A DNA stretch of 57,690 nt from NCBI RefSeq assembly GCF_900659865.1, contig NZ_LR213778.1, positions 1 to 57,690 on the forward strand, given 5' to 3'. Shown piece by piece: positions 35,062-44,588 of the stretch (the stretch's first letter is position 1; every line of letters begins with the position of its first letter). The translations under genes were made by a program, and so were the position numbers. Source of the stretch: Hyella patelloides LEGE 07179 (GTDB taxonomy: Bacteria > Cyanobacteriota > Cyanobacteriia > Cyanobacteriales > Xenococcaceae). The notes under the pieces were generated by a model, which saw only the letters and a list, made by a program, of their open reading frames with translations, was not told the origin of the DNA and did not search any database.

Positions 35062-36309
35062 ATGAAAATTTTACATTTGAGTACTTCTGACTTGGATGGA
35101 GGGGCAGCAAGGGCTGCTTATCGCTTGCACCGAGGCTTACAAACAACTGGCATTAACTCTCAAATGCTAGTAAGAGCTAAAGATAGTGGAGATGAGACGG
35201 TTATAGCAGATCGCAGCAACCTCACTAAATTAGGTCCCAAAGCCAACGGTTTACCCCTTAAATTCCATCCTCAACGCGATCGCAGTATCTTTTCTCCCCA
35301 ATGGTTGCCCGATGCTTTGGTCGCTAAAATTCAACAACTTCAGCCAGACATAGTTCATTTACACTGGATCTGTAATGGCTTTTTACAAATAGAAACTCTG
35401 GCTAAATTAAACAAAACCATAGTCTGGACTCTGCACGATATGTGGGCGTTTACGGGTGGATGTCATTACAGTCATAATTGCTATCGTTACACTAAATCTT
35501 GCGGTGCTTGTCCCCAGCTAAAAAGTAACAACAATTGGGATCTATCCCGTTGGGTATGGCAACGTAAAGCCAGAGCTTGGAAAAAGCTTGATTTGAAGAT
35601 TGTTAGTCCTAGTTTTTGGCTTGCTGAATGTGCTAAATCAAGCTCTCTATTTCAAGACTCAGAAGTTGAGGTGATTCCTCATGGTCTTGATTTAGAAAAG
35701 TATAAACCAATAGAGCAAAAAATAGCTCGGACAATTCTCAATTTGCCCCTGAATAAGCAAATCGTTCTTTTTGGCGCATCGCCAGGAACAACTAGCGATC
35801 AAAGAAAGGGATTGCATTTGCTTCAACCTGCAATGCAAAAGCTGATTCAGTCTGGGTGGCAAGATAAGCTTGAACTGGTAGTTTTTGGCGGTTATAAACC
35901 TGAGAATCCAGTAGATTTGGGATTTAAAACTCACTATCTCGGTCAATTCCACGATGATATTTCGTTGGTGCTGGTTTATTCCTCTGCTAATGTAATGGTA
36001 GTTCCATCAAAGCAAGAAGCATTTGGACAGACTGCTTCTGAAGCTCTTGCTTGCAGTACGCCAGTAGTTGCTTTTGCTGCAACTGGAGTTAAGGACATTG
36101 TTGACCATCAGCACAATGGCTATTTGGCTAATCCTTTCGACATTGATGATTTAGCCCGAGGGATTACCTGGGTTTTGGAAAATTGCGATCGCCAGCAAAA
36201 ACTACGTGTTCGTGCTCGTGAGAAAGCTGAGCGAGAATTCACTATAGAATTGCAGGCGCGTCGCTATAGAGCTCTCTATCAGAAGATTTTGCGCCAATGC
36301 GATCGCTAA
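35062..36309 (+). CDS. GT4-family glycosyltransferase (WcaC-like)
   Basis: 415 residues, GT-B fold. Diagnostic start LHLSTSDLDGGAARAAYRLH and the Cys-rich insert GGCHYSHNCYRYTKSCGACP (about 132-151), shared by WcaC/RfaB-like transferases and perhaps metal-binding. The donor domain carries PSKQEAFGQTASEALACSTP with the E-x7-E signature. It begins 7 bp after the lipoprotein gene, so the two are very likely co-transcribed. Donor sugar unknown. Confidence 0.92.
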   Translation: MKILHLSTSDLDGGAARAAYRLHRGLQTTGINSQMLVRAKDSGDETVIADRSNLTKLGPKANGLPLKFHPQRDRSIFSPQWLPDALVAKIQQLQPDIVHLHWICNGFLQIETLAKLNKTIVWTLHDMWAFTGGCHYSHNCYRYTKSCGACPQLKSNNNWDLSRWVWQRKARAWKKLDLKIVSPSFWLAECAKSSSLFQDSEVEVIPHGLDLEKYKPIEQKIARTILNLPLNKQIVLFGASPGTTSDQRKGLHLLQPAMQKLIQSGWQDKLELVVFGGYKPENPVDLGFKTHYLGQFHDDISLVLVYSSANVMVVPSKQEAFGQTASEALACSTPVVAFAATGVKDIVDHQHNGYLANPFDIDDLARGITWVLENCDRQQKLRVRAREKAEREFTIELQARRYRALYQKILRQCDR

Positions 36310-36558
36310 AAGTGAGCATTAAAATTAACGATTTGATCGTTCAAGAAAAACTGTTATCACCATCTGTATTTCAAGAGGTAAGTACCTTTGAATGATCTAT
36401 CGGAGAATACTTCAAGTGAACCACTTGTGAAGATCTGCTTGCTCCAGAAATTTTTTTACTTTGAGTAACCGCCTTTATTACTAAAGCATGGTAATTAAAA
36501 TATGTAATTTGCCAATAAAGCGATTAAAGTTCAATAATTATACAGGATTTGAGTAGTT

Positions 36559-37557
36559 ATGAAAGATTTTGGCATTATACTGGCTTGCTATAAAAAAGAT
36601 TATCGATTTGCTAAAGGATGCTGCGCCAGCATTAGATATTTTTTAGGAGACATTCCGATTTGTCTATTAGTGGATGGCTCATTTCCCGTGGCTGAAGTGG
36701 TCAAAGCATATGATGTAAATGTCATCTATCGCAACGATGTGGCTAACCAAGTTTTAAAAAACAGAAGTTTTGGATATGGGCTAACCAAAATGGTCGCGTT
36801 TTGGGAAAGCCCATTTCAGCATTTTTTGTTTATGGACGCAGATACCATAGCTTGGGGGAACATTCTTAAATATGCTAACTTTGAGAATTTTGATTTTGTT
36901 GTTGATCGCACAGAAAGTATTTATTTAAATGATAGCGGTATCAATAGATATTTTTTTAATACTGAAAAACTCGAACAATGTTTCCCGAATTTTAATTGGC
37001 AAAAATATCGATACAATTATTTTGTTTCGGGAGTTTTCTTTGCCAAAAAGGGGATTTTTGAATTAGCTGAATATGAAAAAATGCTCTATCTTCGCGAACA
37101 GCACAGAGAAATGTTTAAGTTGGGCGAGCAAGGGTTATTAAATCTCATGATTTTTCAAGGAGTAGAACAAGGCAAGTTTCGCCTTAAAAACGAATATCTG
37201 CAGATTTTTGGTAGTAGTTTTATTGATAATCTACAGCAAAAAAAACGTTTTAGCTTAGAAGGCAATACCCCTATTCTACAAGGCGATGATGCCAGTGTTA
37301 TTCATTGGGCAGGAGGCATTAACAGCCCCTTATTGGCTAGAACAGAAGTTTATAACAAACCAATGACTTTTTTTAGACAAAAATGTCTTCGCGATTATGC
37401 AAGAATTAATAGTATAAAGGCTACAATTTTTCTTTACATTGAAGATTTTTGGCCTAACCTGAAAGTCTATGGTCAAAAATTAGCTAAACAGTTTCCAGCT
37501 TTGCGTCAAACTTTAGCAGGGTTCAAAAAATTCTGCATATCGATGGTTAAGTATTAG
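36559..37557 (+). CDS. GT-A-type glycosyltransferase, unassigned family
   Basis: 332 residues. The start FGIILACYKKDYRFAKGCC and the metal-binding FLFMDADTIAWGN (D-A-D near 94) indicate a GT-A fold related to GT8-like enzymes. VIHWAGGINSP in the C-terminal part provides the usual second metal-binding His. No membrane segments. The substrate is not predictable. It is separated by about 250 bp upstream from the GT4 gene, with possible transcription signals not identified. Confidence 0.8.
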   Translation: MKDFGIILACYKKDYRFAKGCCASIRYFLGDIPICLLVDGSFPVAEVVKAYDVNVIYRNDVANQVLKNRSFGYGLTKMVAFWESPFQHFLFMDADTIAWGNILKYANFENFDFVVDRTESIYLNDSGINRYFFNTEKLEQCFPNFNWQKYRYNYFVSGVFFAKKGIFELAEYEKMLYLREQHREMFKLGEQGLLNLMIFQGVEQGKFRLKNEYLQIFGSSFIDNLQQKKRFSLEGNTPILQGDDASVIHWAGGINSPLLARTEVYNKPMTFFRQKCLRDYARINSIKATIFLYIEDFWPNLKVYGQKLAKQFPALRQTLAGFKKFCISMVKY

Positions 37558-38071
37558 ATCTGTTGCACAATAAGAATCTAAATCAGTCCTAAGCGTAACT
37601 CTCGCTGTAGTGAAATCTTAACAACTGACGAACAAAAGGCAATTGATACGTTTATCGAGCAAAAATATCAACATATTAAACAATTAAAATATGCCGATAA
37701 CACTATTTGGCCGCGGAATGCAATGGGGCATTCAAGCTCTTGAAATAAATTCAAGCTTACGCCCCTCGTCACCGCAGGCTCTGTCTTTGAGGGCGCGAAG
37801 TAACGGTGACCTGACTAAAATTGTAGATATTTATTCAGAAAAAGTTTTGAGAAATAATCATGCCCAATTTATCATTCCCTTTAATGTTTTTACTATTACC
37901 TATCTTTCTGAAAAAAGCATTTGTGCGAAGCACAAATGCACATTTATCACAATTTCATCAAAAATTTCTACGTAATTCTATATCAGAAAAAAATATAATA
38001 CTTGTATACTAATTTTGGGGAATAACTCCAGTCAATATTTTATTCTCTTAAAAGAGAGGATTAGGTGAAGG
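37558..38071. other. gene-free interval with decayed coding and hairpins
   Basis: About 514 bp. From about 37586 to 37742 an open frame without a start codon reads TTDEQKAIDTFIEQKYQ... and stops near 37744; it looks like a piece of a decayed gene, family unknown. An inverted repeat GTCACCG/CGGTGAC (37768-37774 with 37804-37810) and a perfect hairpin at 37917-37939 follow. A 94-codon frame from 37691 crosses these repeats and is not accepted as a gene. Confidence 0.5.
37911..37939 (-). terminator. minus-strand terminator-like hairpin
   Basis: GCATTTGTGC (37917-37926) pairs perfectly with GCACAAATGC (37930-37939) around a 3-nt loop, and a run of six A precedes it. Read leftward this is a 10-bp stem followed by T6, the form of an intrinsic terminator. 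There is no leftward gene nearby for it to serve, so it may belong to decayed DNA or stop antisense transcription. Confidence 0.5.
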
Positions 38072-39367
38072 TTGAACAAAAAAATTTTTACTAATGATAC
38101 TCAATTTCAAAAACCAGATCTGGAAAAGAAAAGACACAATCAAGAGCGCAAGCTCATTCTTTTCGATCTTTCCATTTACGGACATCATCCAGCTTACATT
38201 CAATATCTAGTTCAATACTGGTGCGAACAAGAATTACCAGGAAGCTTAGATATCATAGTCTCCCCTCGGTTTTTACAAGTACATGCTGAGGTTGTAGACA
38301 CAGCTTTGAGCTACGGACAGAAAAACGTCAACTTTGTAGAGATCGCTCCAGCAGAAGAAGCTGCTCTCAAACCCAGAAATTCTATTATTAGTCGCACTCA
38401 CCGTGCTTGGCAGGAGTGGCAGCTATTGTGCAAGTATGTTGATTGTTTGGGAGCAAATCACTGTTTAATCATGTACTTTGACCCTTATCAACTACCGCTA
38501 GCTTTGGGAATAAAGACTCCCTGTCCCTTCTCTGGAATTTACTTTCGACCCACATTTCATTACCACGAGTTGGCTAACTACGAACCTAAACTCAAAGAAA
38601 GAATTCAACAATGGCGAGAGCGATTGCTAATATCTCAAATAGTCAATCATCCCCAATTACAAAATCTTTTTTGTCTCGACCCATTTGCGATCGCACCTCT
38701 GGCTCAATTTTGCCGTCACAGTCAAGCGATACATCTGCCCGATCCCGTACCATCAGTTTCCTGTTCGTTGGAGGAGATAACTAAACTAAAATTTCGTTTG
38801 AGCGTAGAACCCCAGAGACAAGTATTTCTCTTATTCGGTGCTTTAACTAAACGCAAAGGAATTTATCAGGTATTAGAAGCAGTTCGCCTCTTGCCTTCAT
38901 TTCTATGCCAACATTTATGTATTTTAATGGTAGGACAGGTAGATCGAGGAGTTAAAACTCAAGTTGAGTCCCTAGTAGCTGATTTACATCAAGAAACACC
39001 CATCCAAATTATTCGACATTATCAATTTGTATCTGAGACAGAAGTTTCGCATTATTTTCAGCTAGCGGATGTAGTTTTGGCCACCTATCAAAGACACGTC
39101 GGTATGAGTGGTATTTTACTATTAGCAGCAGCAGCCCAAAAACCCGTTTTGGCTGATAGCTACGGATTGATGGGAGAAATTACCCGCCAACATCAATTAG
39201 GCTTAACTGTTGATGCCACCAAAGCAGCAGAAATCGCCCAGGGAATCACTCAAATATTATCCAATCCAGAGGCTATTGGCGATCGCAATCAAATGAAACA
39301 AATGAAACAATTTGCTGCTCAAAATTCACCCCAACGTTTTGCTCGAACCATTTTGCAACATATTTGA
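38072..39367 (+). CDS. GT4-like glycosyltransferase
   Basis: 431 residues, GT-B fold with a divergent donor domain. Landmarks: LFDLSIYGHHPAYIQYLVQYW at the start of the acceptor domain (a pattern also seen in related cyanobacterial enzymes), FLLFGALTKRKGIYQVLEAVRLL for the donor-binding loop, and VLATYQRHVGMSGILLLAAA where the usual E-x7-E is weakened (no acidic pair). Translation appears to start at TTG 38072: a stop (TGA 38066) lies just upstream in frame and AGAGAGGA is about 11 bp before. Activity is likely but the altered signature is worth noting. Confidence 0.8.
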   Translation: MNKKIFTNDTQFQKPDLEKKRHNQERKLILFDLSIYGHHPAYIQYLVQYWCEQELPGSLDIIVSPRFLQVHAEVVDTALSYGQKNVNFVEIAPAEEAALKPRNSIISRTHRAWQEWQLLCKYVDCLGANHCLIMYFDPYQLPLALGIKTPCPFSGIYFRPTFHYHELANYEPKLKERIQQWRERLLISQIVNHPQLQNLFCLDPFAIAPLAQFCRHSQAIHLPDPVPSVSCSLEEITKLKFRLSVEPQRQVFLLFGALTKRKGIYQVLEAVRLLPSFLCQHLCILMVGQVDRGVKTQVESLVADLHQETPIQIIRHYQFVSETEVSHYFQLADVVLATYQRHVGMSGILLLAAAAQKPVLADSYGLMGEITRQHQLGLTVDATKAAEIAQGITQILSNPEAIGDRNQMKQMKQFAAQNSPQRFARTILQHI

Positions 39368-39435
39368 CACTCTGCTCTATCAAATTAAATCAAGCAGATT
39401 CTTAAGATACAAATGTATTTTATCATGTTTCACAG

Positions 39436-39549
39436 ATGTTAAAATGTCCGAGTTGTTCTTCTGAGTGCTTGTCTGGTAGAGTTTCCCGACAATTATATGT
39501 GGCAGACATGCCACATATAATGATGGTAGTTTTCCCATTACCCACTTAA
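39436..39549 (+). pseudogene. short zinc-ribbon ORF, possible transposase remnant
   Basis: A 37-codon frame starting MLKCPSCSSECL, which resembles the N-terminal zinc ribbon of some transposases, then stops. A perfect 13-bp hairpin at 39492-39521 lies inside it. It is too short to be assigned, and no further transposase sequence follows. Confidence 0.25.
39492..39521. repeat. perfect 13-bp stem, 4-nt loop
   Basis: ATTATATGTGGCA pairs base for base with TGCCACATATAAT around the loop GACA. No T-run follows. It may be a terminator-like block, an operator or the end of a small mobile element. Confidence 0.7.
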
Positions 39550-39605
39550 TAACTATGAACCATTTATTTCAAATCATCAAATACATTAATCTCTTTAAAA
39601 CCTAA

Positions 39606-40808
39606 ATGAACAACCCACGCATTGCTTGGGTAATGCCTATTGCTTGTGTTTATTGGCAAGTAATTCTTAGAGAGTTTGTCAAAGCATATCCCCAAACTAA
39701 AATTTTTACCAGTAAAAAACACGAATCTCCCAAAGGATTAGAAAATACCCTTGATATTGAAGTAGTCGGTAAACTAAAAGTTATTCAGTTTAAGCCTCGA
39801 TACGGTCAATATAGCTCGAAATTCGCCTATATGTCTTTAGCTATTGTCAACAGATTACTAAAGTATCAACCACAAATAATTTTTGCCGATACCTTTAGTC
39901 TTTGGACTCTGCTGGTTTCCTTGACCAAACCATTGGGCAAATGGAAAATTATACTGGCTTATGAAGGAAGTTCTCCTGGGGTAGATTATTGCTATTCTCC
40001 TCTTCGTTTATTAGTAAGACGCATCATAATTAACATGGCAGATGCTTATATTACCAATAGTCAAGTAGGAAAAAATTATTTAATTAAAATTCTCTACGCT
40101 CCAGCAAACAGAGTATTTGCGTATCCCTATTTAGTACCAGATTCTCAATTTCTTCTCAAACACCCAGAAGCGATCTCACTACCTCCATTAACAACTCTTT
40201 ACAGACAAAAAATCGAGATAGACACAGGGAGATATAAATTCTCTGAAAATAATCTATTGGGGAAAAAACCCGTTTTTCTGTTTGTCGGTCGTTTAATTCC
40301 CCGTAAAGGAATCAAATTTCTGTTAGAAGCCTGTACGATTCTCAATCAAAAAGGGTATAACAATCGCTATTCTTTAATGATTATAGGAGAAGGACAACAG
40401 CGAGCCGAGCTAGAACAATTTTGTCAAAACAACCAACTAAATGATTATGCCAATTGGATTGGACAAGTAAATTATCAAAACATTAGTACTTATTTTCGTC
40501 AAGCAGATGTTTTGGTTCTTCCTTGTATTGAAGATACCTGGGGAATGGTTGTATTAGAAGCGATTTTATTTGGTAAAGCAGTCTTATGTTCCACTGGTGC
40601 TGGTGCTTCGGAAATAATTGCTCAAGAAAAAAATGGTTATGTTTTTGAGCCACAAAATGCTCAAAAATTAGCTCAGCTAATGGCAAATTTAATCGATAAC
40701 CCCCATTTAATCACAACAATGAAAAAAAAATCTGCTTTAATTGCCCCAAAAATTACTCCAGAAACGGCGACAAACTTTTTAATAAAAACTGTTAAATTAC
40801 TGGGTTAA
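39606..40808 (+). CDS. GT4-family glycosyltransferase
   Basis: 400 residues, GT-B fold. Acceptor-domain landmark ILAYEGSSPGVDYCYSPLR; donor loop PVFLFVGRLIPRKGIKFLLEA; E-x7-E signature in PCIEDTWGMVVLEAILFGK. The next gene is a clear paralogue: both share AW near residue 6, FTxxxxxxxKGxENxLDxExVGxxKV, the EGSxPGVD loop and the EDTWG signature. They probably arose by tandem duplication and may add successive related sugars. Confidence 0.92.
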   Translation: MNNPRIAWVMPIACVYWQVILREFVKAYPQTKIFTSKKHESPKGLENTLDIEVVGKLKVIQFKPRYGQYSSKFAYMSLAIVNRLLKYQPQIIFADTFSLWTLLVSLTKPLGKWKIILAYEGSSPGVDYCYSPLRLLVRRIIINMADAYITNSQVGKNYLIKILYAPANRVFAYPYLVPDSQFLLKHPEAISLPPLTTLYRQKIEIDTGRYKFSENNLLGKKPVFLFVGRLIPRKGIKFLLEACTILNQKGYNNRYSLMIIGEGQQRAELEQFCQNNQLNDYANWIGQVNYQNISTYFRQADVLVLPCIEDTWGMVVLEAILFGKAVLCSTGAGASEIIAQEKNGYVFEPQNAQKLAQLMANLIDNPHLITTMKKKSALIAPKITPETATNFLIKTVKLLG

Positions 40809-40885
40809 GTATTCAAGTTGACATCAAAATCAAGACATAACTGACAAGTTCTAAAATAGTTTGCTTTACTTTACTAAAAAACATC

Positions 40886-42049
40886 ATGTCAATGAAAGAA
40901 CTTCGCGTAGCGTGGCTATTATCATCCGCATTTTATTACTGGCAGCCTAGTATCAGCGAATTTAGCAAGCTATTTCCCCATAGTAAAGTTTTTACTGGTC
41001 GCTGGGTAGGATTTGCTAAAGGTTATGAAAACTCACTAGATGTAGAAATAGTGGGGGAAAGAAAAGTTTTGCGAAAAGCCTCTAAAAAACCTGGTTACGG
41101 TTTGAGCTTTACTTATTTATCTCCCAGTATTGTGAGCTATTTATTTCGATTCAAGCCCGACCTAATTTTTTCTAATGCCTTTGGTGTCTGGACGATTTTA
41201 GCTTTGTTGTTCAAATTTATCGGCAACTGGCAAGTCATTATTATCTATGAAGGTAGTGCGCCAGGAGTAGACTTTCTCGATTCTTTCTTACGTCTTGGGA
41301 TACGCAGATTGATGATGCGGTTGGCTGATGGAGCGATTAGTAATTCTCAAGCAGGAATGAATTATCTGACAAAGGTGTTAGAAGGCAAAAAAGAGCGCGT
41401 TTGGTATCATCCGATTGAAATTCCTTCTTCTAAAACTTGGACGGAAACCCTTAGAGATACTCAATTATCTCAATTGCAGCTTAACAATCCCGTGTTTCTC
41501 TTTGTAGGAAGGCTGTTACCCAGAAAAGGGCTGCATTTGCTTTTAGAAGCTTGCCATCTTTTAAAAACTCAGGGGTATAAATTTAGCTTATTAGTAGTAG
41601 GAGATGGCGAACAAAGAACAGAATTAGAAACTTATTGTCGAGAACATGGGTTAGAAGATTGTGTTTACTGGATGGGTTTTGTTGCTTACGAAAAGCTATC
41701 AGCTTATTTTGAACGAGCCGATGTTTTTGTGCTGCCTACTTTTGAGGATACTTGGGGAGTGGCAGTTTTAGAAGCAATGTTGTTCGGCAAACCTGTTTTC
41801 TGTTCTCAAGGTGCGGGAACAGCAGAGCTAATAGTGGATGGAGAAAACGGATATGTATTTGAGCCTATGCAAACGCAGCAGCTAGCCGAACTCATGGCAA
41901 AAGCGATCGCTAATCCCGAACAATTCTCTCTTATGGGAGAAAAATCGAGGCAAACTATGGCTCAGTATACCCCAGAAGCAGCAGCTAGTTTTTTAACTCA
42001 AGTAGTTGAGGCGATCGTAAATAAGAAGAAGGTAACAAGTAATCAATAA
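40886..42049 (+). CDS. GT4-family glycosyltransferase (paralogue of preceding gene)
   Basis: 387 residues, GT-B fold. IIYEGSAPGVDFLDSFLRLG, FLFVGRLLPRKGLHLLLEA and PTFEDTWGVAVLEAMLFGK correspond one for one with the preceding gene. The N-terminal acceptor domain has diverged most, as expected if the donor sugar is kept and the acceptor changes. Starts at ATG 40886, with a second ATG two codons later, 77 bp after the upstream stop. Confidence 0.92.
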   Translation: MSMKELRVAWLLSSAFYYWQPSISEFSKLFPHSKVFTGRWVGFAKGYENSLDVEIVGERKVLRKASKKPGYGLSFTYLSPSIVSYLFRFKPDLIFSNAFGVWTILALLFKFIGNWQVIIIYEGSAPGVDFLDSFLRLGIRRLMMRLADGAISNSQAGMNYLTKVLEGKKERVWYHPIEIPSSKTWTETLRDTQLSQLQLNNPVFLFVGRLLPRKGLHLLLEACHLLKTQGYKFSLLVVGDGEQRTELETYCREHGLEDCVYWMGFVAYEKLSAYFERADVFVLPTFEDTWGVAVLEAMLFGKPVFCSQGAGTAELIVDGENGYVFEPMQTQQLAELMAKAIANPEQFSLMGEKSRQTMAQYTPEAAASFLTQVVEAIVNKKKVTSNQ

Positions 42050-42111
42050 GCAGACACAAAAATTAAACCTTTAGTTACTAATTTAGTTTTTCTTGAACCA
42101 AAAAATTTTTA

Positions 42112-43296
42112 ATGAATAATTTTGATAACTTTACCAATCCGATTGCTCTTTTTGCTGGCGGGGGAGTTGGTGATTCGCAAACTAATGTCAGTGTCTATCT
42201 CGTTAGTGGGATTGCTCTGCAAGGTTATAGCGTCGATTTAGTGACTCTTTCTTCTACCAAATCGGCATTACTAGATTTTTATCGCGAAGTTGCGGGTTTT
42301 GAGCGAGTTAATGTTTACCCTTTGCAAGTGTCTAATGCTCGGAAATCTCTTCCTCCTCTAATTAAGTACTACAAACAAAGGCAGCCACAAGTTATATTTT
42401 CTCAACTAACTTACTTTAATGCTTTAGCAGTAGTAGCCAAAATTTTAGCCAGAGCGAAAACCGCCAATATATTGTTGGAAGGAACTCTTTTGAGCAAAAT
42501 GATTCAAAGCGATTCTCAATTTTCCCGTAAATTGATGCTTGTTCCCTTTTTGGCTAAATTAACCTATCCCTTTGCTCAAGGGTTTATTGCTAAAAGTAAA
42601 GATATTCTACTCGATACCAGACAAGTTGTCGGCAAAAGATTTGAGTCCTTATCAACAACTGTATTACCCAATCCCTACCCATTCGAGCGTTTTACAACTT
42701 TGGCTCAAGAAACAGTAGATCATTCTTGGTTTCGTGATCGAGAACTGCCGATTATTATTTCTTCTGGTAGACTGTGCGAACAAAAAGGATTTGATACTCT
42801 ACTACAAGCTTTTGCCGAAGTATATCAAAAAATTCCTTGTCGTCTGGTCATTCTGGGAGAAGGACCAGAACGTCAACAACTAGAAGCACAGATTGAGAAA
42901 CTGGAACTAACTGAAGCTGTCTGGATGCCAGGAAGAGTTAGTAATCCTTGGAAATACGTTGCTAACTCTTCCATATTTGTGCTGGCTTCTCGTTGGGAAG
43001 GATGGCCTTCGGCATTGATGGAGGCCATGGCTTGTAAAATTCCTGTAATTACTACTGACTGTCCTGGGGACGGCAAAAAAATGGTGAACGATCGACAAAG
43101 TGGTCTAATTATACCTACGGATAATGTCATTGCTCTGCAAAATGCTCTGCTGAAACTGCTACAAGAGCCAACTTATAGAGAAAAATTGGGTCAAAAAGCA
43201 CAAGAAAGTGTCTCTCGTTATGATTATAGAGTCATAACCACAGAATATCTTGATTTTGCTTGCTCTATAGTGGAAAATCAAGTCATAAAAAGCTAG
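42112..43296 (+). CDS. GT4-family glycosyltransferase
   Basis: 394 residues, GT-B fold. FAGGGVGDSQTNVSVYLVSG forms the glycine-rich N-terminal loop; IISSGRLCEQKGFDTLLQAF and SRWEGWPSALMEAMACKIPVITTDCPGDG mark the donor domain, with E-x7-E intact. The arrangement resembles the transferase at 28957-30063 (shared TDCPxG tail). ATG 42112 lies 62 bp after the previous stop. Confidence 0.92.
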   Translation: MNNFDNFTNPIALFAGGGVGDSQTNVSVYLVSGIALQGYSVDLVTLSSTKSALLDFYREVAGFERVNVYPLQVSNARKSLPPLIKYYKQRQPQVIFSQLTYFNALAVVAKILARAKTANILLEGTLLSKMIQSDSQFSRKLMLVPFLAKLTYPFAQGFIAKSKDILLDTRQVVGKRFESLSTTVLPNPYPFERFTTLAQETVDHSWFRDRELPIIISSGRLCEQKGFDTLLQAFAEVYQKIPCRLVILGEGPERQQLEAQIEKLELTEAVWMPGRVSNPWKYVANSSIFVLASRWEGWPSALMEAMACKIPVITTDCPGDGKKMVNDRQSGLIIPTDNVIALQNALLKLLQEPTYREKLGQKAQESVSRYDYRVITTEYLDFACSIVENQVIKS

Positions 43297-43324
43297 TGAA
43301 AAATCTTACAGATATTCCCAAACA

Positions 43325-44539
43325 ATGCATATTTTAAGCATCCACAATCGCTATTTGATGCGAGGTGGAGAAGAGGAGTCTTACGAACTAGAAGCAGCAA
43401 TCTTACAAGAAAACGGACATCAAGTTGATACTTATGAAGAAAATAATCTCAATCTAAAAACTCTTTCTTCAGCACATTTGGCACTGAGAACAATTTGGTC
43501 AGTAGAATCTTATCGCCAAGTAACAGAAAAGTTAACAAGTTCCCAATACGATATCGTTCATGTTCACAATTTTTTTCCTCTGATTTCTCCTTCAGTTTAC
43601 TATGCTGCCAGAAAAGCTAAAGTGCCTGTAGTGCAGACTTTGCAAAACTTTCGTCTGCTCTGTCCTAATGCTCTATTTTTAAGAGAAGGTAAAGTTTGCG
43701 AAGCTTGTTTAGATAAATTTATTCCCTATCCTGGAGTAGTACATGGCTGTTATCGCAACAGTAAAGTTTCTAGTGCGGGAGTTGCTGCAATGTTGAGCGT
43801 ACATCGGGCTTTAGGAACTTGGAAAAATTTAGTAGACCGCTATATTGCCCTGACTAACTACGATCGCGATAAGTTTATTCAAGGTAGCATACCAGGAGAT
43901 AAAATTACTGTCAAACCCAATATAATTCATCCAGATCCTGGTGTGGGAGAAGGCAAAGGCAATTACGCAGTCTTTGTGGGTAGATTATCGGTAGAAAAGG
44001 GAATTGATACTCTTTTAGATGCTTGGGAAAAGTTAGCCCCTAAAATTCCCCTCAAAATTGTTGGTGAAGGACCTTTAGCCGATTTGGTAGCTGAAACTGC
44101 TCGCAGAATACCACAAATAGAGTGGTTGGGTTATAAACCTTTAGAACAAGTATTCGATGTAGTTGGACAAGCCCAGTTTTTTATCTATCCTTCCAAATGG
44201 AATGAAACTTTTAGCCGAGTAGCAGTGGAAGCCTTTGCTAAAGGAACTCCTGTTATTGCAGCAGCAGGAGTCACAGCGATGAAAGAATTAGTCGATCCAG
44301 GAAGAACGGGATTGCATTTTAAAATTGGTGATTCAGAAGATTTAGTAACTAAAGTAAAGTGGTTGCTCGATAATCCTCAACAGTTGGAGATGATGCGTCA
44401 TCAGGCTCGTGCTGAATTTGAAAACCGATTTGCAGCCCACAAAAATTATCGACAACTAATTAATATTTATCAATTGGCGATCTCTCAAAAGCAACAATAT
44501 GCTTTAGAAAATAAAACAAATAGCAAAGTTGTTCCATAA
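43325..44539 (+). CDS. GT4-family glycosyltransferase
   Basis: 404 residues, GT-B fold. Start ILSIHNRYLMRGGEEESYELEA; middle VVQTLQNFRLLCPNALFLREGKVCEACL with a Cys pair; donor domain FVGRLSVEKGIDTLLDAW and SKWNETFSRVAVEAFAKGTPVI. The gene at 46495-47673 is a close paralogue sharing each landmark. These proteins belong to the group with a conserved C-x-x-C insert. It begins 28 bp after the preceding gene, so it is probably in the same operon. Confidence 0.92.
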   Translation: MHILSIHNRYLMRGGEEESYELEAAILQENGHQVDTYEENNLNLKTLSSAHLALRTIWSVESYRQVTEKLTSSQYDIVHVHNFFPLISPSVYYAARKAKVPVVQTLQNFRLLCPNALFLREGKVCEACLDKFIPYPGVVHGCYRNSKVSSAGVAAMLSVHRALGTWKNLVDRYIALTNYDRDKFIQGSIPGDKITVKPNIIHPDPGVGEGKGNYAVFVGRLSVEKGIDTLLDAWEKLAPKIPLKIVGEGPLADLVAETARRIPQIEWLGYKPLEQVFDVVGQAQFFIYPSKWNETFSRVAVEAFAKGTPVIAAAGVTAMKELVDPGRTGLHFKIGDSEDLVTKVKWLLDNPQQLEMMRHQARAEFENRFAAHKNYRQLINIYQLAISQKQQYALENKTNSKVVP

Positions 44540-44588
44540 GCAAAGATTAATAGTTTATAAAACAATTGAAACTTTTGTCAAAATCATA

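Noticed and set aside
37691-37975. 94-codon rightward frame
   Set aside because: It crosses an inverted repeat and a perfect hairpin, has no ribosome binding site or family pattern, and its composition is that of repeat DNA.
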